The notes beneath the pieces are model-generated. The model saw only the letters and a list, made by a program, of their open reading frames with translations, was not told the DNA's origin and searched no databases. From contig DOZO01000011.1 of assembly GCA_003517965.1 (NCBI GenBank), positions 15,197 through 28,195 on the forward strand: DNA of 12,999 nucleotides. Direction: 5' to 3'. Within the stretch, counting starts at the first letter, position 1, and each line of letters opens with the position of its first letter. Below are positions 7,514-12,999 of the stretch, in pieces. The DNA is from Desulfobulbaceae bacterium (GTDB lineage Bacteria; Desulfobacterota; Desulfobulbia; Desulfobulbales; Desulfurivibrionaceae). A program made the translations under genes and the position numbers.

Positions 7514-8368
7514 TTACTCCCGCCTTTTTTTCTGGGGTACCCTTTTGGCTGTTTTTGCCCTGGAGATTGATTTTTTTGGGGCGATAGTGGCCTTGACCTC
7601 TTTGGTTGTCTCTTCCCACGGTTTGCGGCCAACCAGGTTCAGCAATCTTTTGTCCAGTCTGACAAGATGATGCATGCCCCTCAATCTTGTCGGTTCGGTT
7701 TCCCCATTGATGTTGATGATGATCAGGCGGTTAACTCCGAGTCCGTACTGATTGTTAAGATCGATTACCCCCCCAATCACCACCAGTCTGCCGCTTTCTA
7801 TTCTTGGCGCGTACCGTTTCAGGGCCGTGGCTACTTGAAAATCAACATTCTTTTCCACCAGCCTCGGCTCTGCCTCAGCCCCGTTTTCTACCTGTTCCCC
7901 AAGAGCGAAACGCAAACCGTCCAGGTCACGCCGCAGGTCCGGTTCAAGATGATTATAACCTTTTGCGAAAAGCCGAAGGCTGTCGCTGTTGGTATTGCCG
8001 GTTATAAATAGAACAGGGGCGAAAAGTTCGTTAACCCCGTAATCAATAGCTCCGGCGGAAAGCGCGAGTTGATTGCCTGGATTTCGAACTGTATATATAG
8101 TGTCAACCGGATCAGGATAGAACAAGGTTGCCTGTACTCGGGCATCGCAATCTGCCAGCCAGATCATATGCGGGGTGCTGGGAGTTCGTAATGGCTCGTT
8201 TGCAGGTCTTTTGGTCACAACCTGATCATTGTGCCGAGCGATCTTCTCTGCCACGGCATAAGGGGGCATCCCAGTCCTGAGCTTCTTGATCGGCCGCATA
8301 TCAGCGTTGCAGAGCGCAGGAAGAAAAGAGATAAATACGGCGAGGGATAGAGCTATTCCGAGATGCAT
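7514..8368 (-). CDS. Exported beta-carbonic-anhydrase-like protein lacking zinc ligands
   Basis: This 284-residue protein has a hydrophobic signal sequence (about 3-19) with likely cleavage after Ala22, so it should be periplasmic. Residues about 67-220 follow the beta-carbonic anhydrase pattern: ADCDARV (72-78) where the family has C-x-D-x-R, VRNPGN (94-99) for RNxxN, AIDYGVNELFAP (107-118), ITGNTNSDS (122-130) for GHxxCGA, and a closing SGRLVVIGGVIDL (192-204). Aligned by these anchors, all three zinc-ligand positions are changed: Cys to Asp73, His to Asn125, Cys to Ser128. The Asp75/Arg77 dyad is kept, and a Cys sits one place off at 74. Zinc-dependent CO2 hydration is therefore unlikely. 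The last 35 residues form a Lys/Arg-rich tail. The ATG at 8368 follows AGGAG and has an in-frame stop 10 codons upstream. It is monocistronic, between ppaC and grpE. Family membership is inferred from motif order; the role is unknown. Confidence 0.8.
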   Translation of the reverse strand: MHLGIALSLAVFISFLPALCNADMRPIKKLRTGMPPYAVAEKIARHNDQVVTKRPANEPLRTPSTPHMIWLADCDARVQATLFYPDPVDTIYTVRNPGNQLALSAGAIDYGVNELFAPVLFITGNTNSDSLRLFAKGYNHLEPDLRRDLDGLRFALGEQVENGAEAEPRLVEKNVDFQVATALKRYAPRIESGRLVVIGGVIDLNNQYGLGVNRLIIININGETEPTRLRGMHHLVRLDKRLLNLVGRKPWEETTKEVKATIAPKKSISRAKTAKRVPQKKRRE

Positions 8369-8407
8369 GGGTATTGCTCCTGACGGGCAAGATATTTAAG
8401 AACAAAG

Positions 8408-8436
8408 ATTATATACATTATCGGTGAATCTGTGGA
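8408..8436 (-). promoter_or_regulatory. Promoter for the carbonic-anhydrase-like gene
   Basis: On the - strand a perfect TATAAT (8413-8408) lies 17 bases after TCCACA (8436-8431, four of six matches). Transcription would start near 8401, about 33 nt before the ATG. Confidence 0.5.
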
Positions 8437-8491
8437 TGTCTAAAATTTTTTCATTCAGGGTATTGTATCTCTGCTGGCATACGTGAGGATG

Positions 8492-8508
8492 GCGCATTAT
8501 CAATGCGC
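8492..8508. repeat. Perfect palindromic hairpin in the CA-like/grpE intergenic region
   Basis: GCGCATT (8492-8498) and AATGCGC (8502-8508) are perfect inverted repeats around ATC. The element sits between the two divergent promoter candidates. It lacks a following T-tract on either strand, so an operator or RNA hairpin is more likely than a terminator. No known regulator site is recognised. Confidence 0.4.
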
Positions 8509-8583
8509 AAAAACAAATAATTATATAACAACATGGGATGTCGTGTAATTTTTTTGGGTAATTGATAATTCCTGTCTGTTGTC

Positions 8584-8612
8584 TTGACAATGAAAAAGAG
8601 CATACTTATTGT
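8584..8612 (+). promoter_or_regulatory. Candidate sigma70-type promoter for grpE-dnaK
   Basis: A perfect TTGACA (8584-8589) is followed after 17 bases by TATTGT (8607-8612, four of six matches). A second possibility downstream is TTGAAA (8635-8640) with TAAGAT (8657-8662) at 16 bases. Either would drive grpE-dnaK with a leader of roughly 50-100 nt. Confidence 0.4.
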
Positions 8613-8716
8613 TGGACACGAACTTGAGATTACCTTGAAAAATCAAGTTATTGCAATAAGATACAGTTTTGATTAGCGCACTTCAAGGGTTTTTTTGCGC
8701 ATAAAAGGAGATACTG

Positions 8717-9259
8717 GTGGCGGAACAGGGAAAGAAATACGGTGAAGTTTATGAACAAGACAGTCTGGAGAAAGACCAGGATGAGGTGGAAGAGGTCTCT
8801 ACGCAACTGGCAAAAGCTCTGGAAAGAAATCGGGAATTAGAGGACAAGCTGCTACGCATGGCGGCGGAACAGGATAATTTCAAGAAAAGAATGCAACGGG
8901 AGAGGGAGACTGCGCTCAAGTATGCGGAAGAAACTATTCTGCGCGAGATTCTTCCTTCTCTTGATAACCTTGAACGTGCCGTTGATCAGTGCAAGTGTTT
9001 GCCTGATGCAGTGGCTCTCTTGAACGGGGTGGAAATGACCTGCAAGGGGTTGCTGAATACTCTGGAAAGATTTGGGGTGAAACCTCTGGCTGGTGAAGGA
9101 GATTTTGATCCGAATTTTCATGAAGCTGTGGCCACGGAAGCCAGTGCGGATGTGCCAGAAAATCAGATTCTGCAGGAATATCAGAAAGGATATATGTTTA
9201 AGGACAGACTTATCCGGGCGGCTAAGGTTGTCGTTTCAAAGGGTAATGTTGAAGAATAA
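8717..9259 (+). CDS. grpE: GrpE nucleotide exchange factor
   Basis: This 180-residue cytoplasmic co-chaperone dimerises and speeds ADP release from DnaK, allowing substrate release. The acidic, flexible N-terminus (about 1-30) is followed by a long coiled coil (about 30-75) containing LLRMAAEQDNFKKRMQRERE, and then the four-helix region. The C-terminal beta domain that contacts DnaK contains FGVKPL, GDFDPNFHEAV and GYMFKDRLIRAAKVVVSKG, all typical GrpE signatures. Length is normal. The start is GTG at 8717, supported by AAGGAG (8705-8710) with 6 nt spacing; no ATG gives a better N-terminus. It is the first gene of a two-gene operon, 38 bases before dnaK. No hrcA precedes it, unlike many hrcA-grpE-dnaK-dnaJ clusters. 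Confidence 0.95.
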   Translation: MAEQGKKYGEVYEQDSLEKDQDEVEEVSTQLAKALERNRELEDKLLRMAAEQDNFKKRMQRERETALKYAEETILREILPSLDNLERAVDQCKCLPDAVALLNGVEMTCKGLLNTLERFGVKPLAGEGDFDPNFHEAVATEASADVPENQILQEYQKGYMFKDRLIRAAKVVVSKGNVEE

Positions 9260-9297
9260 AAAGGATGGTTCATCCCGTTAGATAAGGAGAAAATGAG

Positions 9298-11202
<1,905 letters not shown>

Positions 11203-11230
11203 GCGTTTCCGCAGTCGTGAGAATTATTAA

Positions 11231-11269
11231 GCCAAGGGGGAGGCAGGTTGCCTCTCCCTTGGCTTTTTT
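11231..11269 (+). terminator. Intrinsic terminator of grpE-dnaK
   Basis: GCCAAGGG pairs with CCCTTGGC, and the stem continues through a G-U pair and GAGGCA/TGCCTC around a 3-base loop, giving about 15 bp (11231-11263). Six T follow (11264-11269). It lies 28 nt after the dnaK stop. Seen from the convergent cytochrome gene, the same hairpin lies about 30 nt after its stop but lacks a good T-tract. Confidence 0.93.
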
Positions 11270-11293
11270 ATGTAATCTGCATAGAACCATACA

Positions 11294-12931
11294 TCATGGG
11301 CTACCGCAACCGAGGCGGGCAAGAGCCTCTGGGAAAATAAACTTGTCGTCGTGGTCAGTGGTGTGACAGCGCAGGCAGGTGTCCTTGGTCGGCTGGAGTG
11401 GTCTTGCGCTCTGTGGTTTGGCGGCATGCTGGCTGGCCGGGCCATGACAGTTCTCACAGCCAACTTGACGAAGATCCTTATGCAGGCTGAGCGCTATTTC
11501 TCCTGCCTGGTTCAAAACGCCTGTTACATGACAGGGGAGACATTTGGTGTTGAACTGTTGCCCTTTGCGCTCCAGGGTGTCGTAAGCTGAGGCATGTCTG
11601 GTGTTGAGCCAATTCTTGAATTGCGGCGCGTGACAGTTCTGGCAGGAGGTACTTCCGGCATAATTCTCTGGAAAAGCCATCTGGCCTTGTTTGGTGTAAG
11701 CCATAGCCCTGGCTTTGGCCGCGAGCTTACCGAGTCTGTTTACCTCACTGGTGGTTGCTTCGACAATGGTGCGCACAGCCGGGTTGTCAGGAAGTTCTTT
11801 GCGCATGGCCTCAAAGCGATTGCTAAAAGAGGAGGCCTGGTGCTGATTGATATTTCGGGTGTTTCGGGCTACTGTGAGACGGGAGGTTTCCTGCTCCAGT
11901 TTTTTAAATTGGGCGAGCAGGGCCTCATATCCTGCAAGCATATCTGGTTGATCCTTTAAAACAAGTTTTGGCTCCCCATTTTTGCGGTAGCGGCCTATCT
12001 GCCATGCAAGGCGGTCCATCTCATTTTTTCTCTCCAGCAGTAGTTTCTCTGCGCCAGAATCTCCCCACCTTTTTGTCTGAGCGTTCCAATGTGCCTCCAG
12101 AATGCCGACGGATTTCCCTTGCTGTTCAACCTGGGTGATCAGGGTGTTGTTTATCCGTTCCGGACCCAGATTGCCGGAAGTGTTCCCGCTTTGCAGGATG
12201 AGATGAATCTCCGGATGCTTCTCGGCGATTTTTTTGTTCTCTGACGCTGGCAGGCTGGAAAGGAGAATTAACATATCCGCTCGCCCCTTCAGCCGGGTGA
12301 TTTCCTTAGGGAGGACATTTGTCCAGGGAAGAATAACGGCGTTATCCTTTTCGCTTAGCAGGGTATTGTCGCCCTGGTCATTGGTAAGACCGATGACGGC
12401 AATATTCATTCCGGCCATGTTGAGCAGGGTGTGTGGCTTGAAATATAGTTTGCCTTGGGTGCGGCTGACAAGGTTGGCACTCAGCCAGGGAAAATCAGAT
12501 TTTTGCTGGATGCTGAGAAGATAGGCCAGGCCCGCGGCAAGATCCTGCCGGGCAACACCAACTGCGGCAAAAGACATCAGATTGTATGCTGCGATAATGC
12601 CTTGCGCTGTGGCGGTGAGCTGAGGGACTTGTTCCGGCGGTATTTTTTTATCCTTGAAAAGCAGGGCTCCGCTATCTAAGGAGAGTACACCGTTTTTTTT
12701 CTCCCGCAACTCAACTAACTGCTGTGCTTTTTTGGGCAGACCGCCCAATTGGGTACTTTTTCAGCCGCAGGGTTCGGTTTCACCCCGGACATCATTGGTG
12801 AAAAATATTGTTATGTCGTGCAGGTCGGTGGGCGTATTGGTCGCTCCCGCTTTTTTTTCTGCGGCTCCGGCGAAAATCGACAGAGCAAACAAGATCAAAA
12901 GACTGGAGAATAATAAAAAGGATTTCTTCAT
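11294..12931 (-). CDS. Exported seleno-cytochrome: UshA-like domain with Sec fused to tetraheme cytochrome c
   Basis: With the in-frame UGA at 12763-12761 read as selenocysteine this is a 545-residue periplasmic protein. Signal peptide: MKKSFLLF start, likely cleavage after Ala23 or Ala24. Residues about 38-290 resemble the UshA/5'-nucleotidase metallophosphatase domain, beginning TIFFTNDVRGETEPCGU with Cys55 and Sec57 and continuing QLGGLPK, as in the Cys-containing EPCGC...GGL relatives I recall. The usual metal ligands are degenerate: Arg49 for the His of DxH, Ala89 for the Asp of GD, VARQ (126-129) for GNHE, SSLP for SHLG, GNTS (249-252) for GHTH. A helical linker (about 295-410) leads to four CxxCH heme sites at 430-434, 464-468, 492-496 and 519-523, resembling cytochrome c554-type domains. 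The ATG at 12931 has an in-frame TAG six codons upstream and overlaps the preceding gene as ATGA. The SD (GAGG) is weak. A redox rather than phosphatase role is inferred; the partner is unknown. Confidence 0.85.
12732..12760 (-). promoter_or_regulatory. Candidate bacterial SECIS element
   Basis: Immediately after the UGA, 12 nt of spacer lead to a perfect 6-bp stem TTGGGC/GCCCAA (12748-12743 with 12737-12732) with the loop GGTCT. The loop begins 19 nt after the UGA and starts with GG. This fits the published description of bacterial SECIS elements: a short stem and an apical loop with a G in its first two positions, about 16-37 nt from the UGA. The hairpin also encodes the conserved LGGLPK segment, and CCCAATTGGG just before it could compete in folding. 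Confidence 0.7.
12761..12763 (-). other. UGA recoded as selenocysteine (Sec57)
   Basis: The codon lies in phase with a signal peptide and 32 further codons upstream and with 488 codons downstream. Reading through joins a secretion signal to a cytochrome c domain that needs export. It falls exactly in the motif EPCG-U-KSTQLGGL, where relatives carry Cys. Stopping here would leave a 56-residue stub. Confidence 0.82.
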
Positions 12932-12999
12932 GGATTTGGTTTGCCTCTATGTTCGCGGTTACTTTTTTCGATCTCGTGTAAGCGTTCAGCAGCACCACA
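12928..12999 (-). CDS. 3' end of an upstream gene, partial, unknown product
   Basis: From the right edge a - strand frame stays open for 23 codons and ends ERLHEIEKSNREHRGKP-NP at TGA 12930-12928. It is charged and probably helical, unlike random translation of AT-rich spacer. Its stop overlaps the ATG of the seleno-cytochrome gene as ATGA, the classic arrangement of translationally coupled genes. Too little is present to name a family. The rest lies outside the window, and the short length leaves real doubt. Confidence 0.5.
   Translation of the reverse strand, partial: CGAAERLHEIEKSNREHRGKPNP

Larger units (their letters stand above)
8369..8716. other. Divergent intergenic region, CA-like gene / grpE
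   Basis: This 348-base AT-rich region lies between divergent genes. It holds a - strand promoter for the carbonic-anhydrase-like gene (8408-8436), a 17-base perfect palindromic hairpin (8492-8508) and a + strand promoter candidate for grpE (8584-8612). A 64-codon frame on the - strand within it has no SD or recognisable product and is judged not a gene. No CIRCE element or sigma32-type promoter is present. Confidence 0.55.

Noticed and set aside
8396..8590. 64-codon - strand frame upstream of the carbonic-anhydrase-like gene
   Set aside because: It has no SD and no recognisable features, and it overlaps the promoter region of the neighbouring gene.
8620..8716. CIRCE operator or sigma32 promoter before grpE
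   Set aside because: A CTTGAAA is present at 8634-8640, but no CCCCAT-type -10 follows at the right distance. TTAGCGCACT near 8673 lacks the matching GAGTGCTAA arm.
11220..11296. The TGA at 11296-11294 ending the seleno-cytochrome gene, followed about 30 nt later by a hairpin, as a second Sec codon
   Set aside because: The hairpin is the dnaK terminator, the heme domain is already complete, and the downstream frame would run antisense into dnaK.
11294..12748. Seleno-cytochrome gene starting at TTG 12748
   Set aside because: This start removes the signal peptide that the c-type heme domain requires and cuts into the conserved QLGGL segment. The upstream frame across the UGA is coherent protein.
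12792..12998. 68-codon frame on the - strand upstream of and over the seleno-cytochrome start
   Set aside because: It overlaps the signal peptide region in another frame and resembles no family. The neighbouring frame ending in the ATGA overlap explains the edge better.

Overview
The window is about 13 kb of a bacterial chromosome with roughly balanced base composition. Nine CDSs are complete or nearly so, and a tenth is cut off at the right edge. The gene set (PEP synthase, Mn-dependent family II pyrophosphatase, a secreted multiheme cytochrome c and a selenocysteine-encoding gene) suggests an anaerobic deltaproteobacterium (Desulfobacterota), most likely of the Desulfobulbales type. That placement is inferred from gene content and protein style, not from a marker search.

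Layout, left to right. Positions 1-211 are largely non-coding, with a possible small ORF and a weak terminator. A phosphohexomutase (- strand, 212-1939) is divergent from ppsA (+, 2256-4694) across a 316-base promoter region. A strong bidirectional terminator (4717-4752) separates ppsA from a convergent phosphoglycolate-phosphatase-like HAD gene (-, 4882-5541), which lies downstream of a stand-alone response-regulator receiver gene (-, 5692-6132). The Mn-dependent pyrophosphatase ppaC (+, 6495-7424) follows a well-formed promoter and a foldable leader and ends in a terminator. Next is a secreted beta-carbonic-anhydrase-like protein (-, 7514-8368) in which all three zinc-ligand positions are substituted. 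The grpE-dnaK chaperone operon (+, 8717-11202) follows with its own terminator. The right end carries a - strand gene (11294-12931) whose real extent becomes clear only if an in-frame UGA at 12761-12763 is read as selenocysteine.

That last gene is the highlight. With UGA read as Sec it encodes a 545-residue exported protein: signal peptide, then a UshA/5'-nucleotidase-like domain with the motif EPCGU, then a helical region, then a C-terminal tetraheme cytochrome c domain (four CxxCH). A 6-bp hairpin with a GG-starting 5-base loop lies 12 nt after the UGA, as expected of a bacterial SECIS. The usual phosphoesterase metal ligands are degenerate, so a redox role through the Cys-Gly-Sec pair coupled to hemes is more likely than phosphatase activity. 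It overlaps the end of an upstream gene by ATGA, implying a translationally coupled operon that continues beyond the window.

Functional themes: gluconeogenic and sugar-phosphate metabolism (ppsA, phosphohexomutase), phosphate and pyrophosphate housekeeping (ppaC, HAD phosphatase), protein folding (grpE-dnaK), and periplasmic redox chemistry (seleno-cytochrome). Two separate genes encode exported relatives of metalloenzymes that have lost their metal sites.
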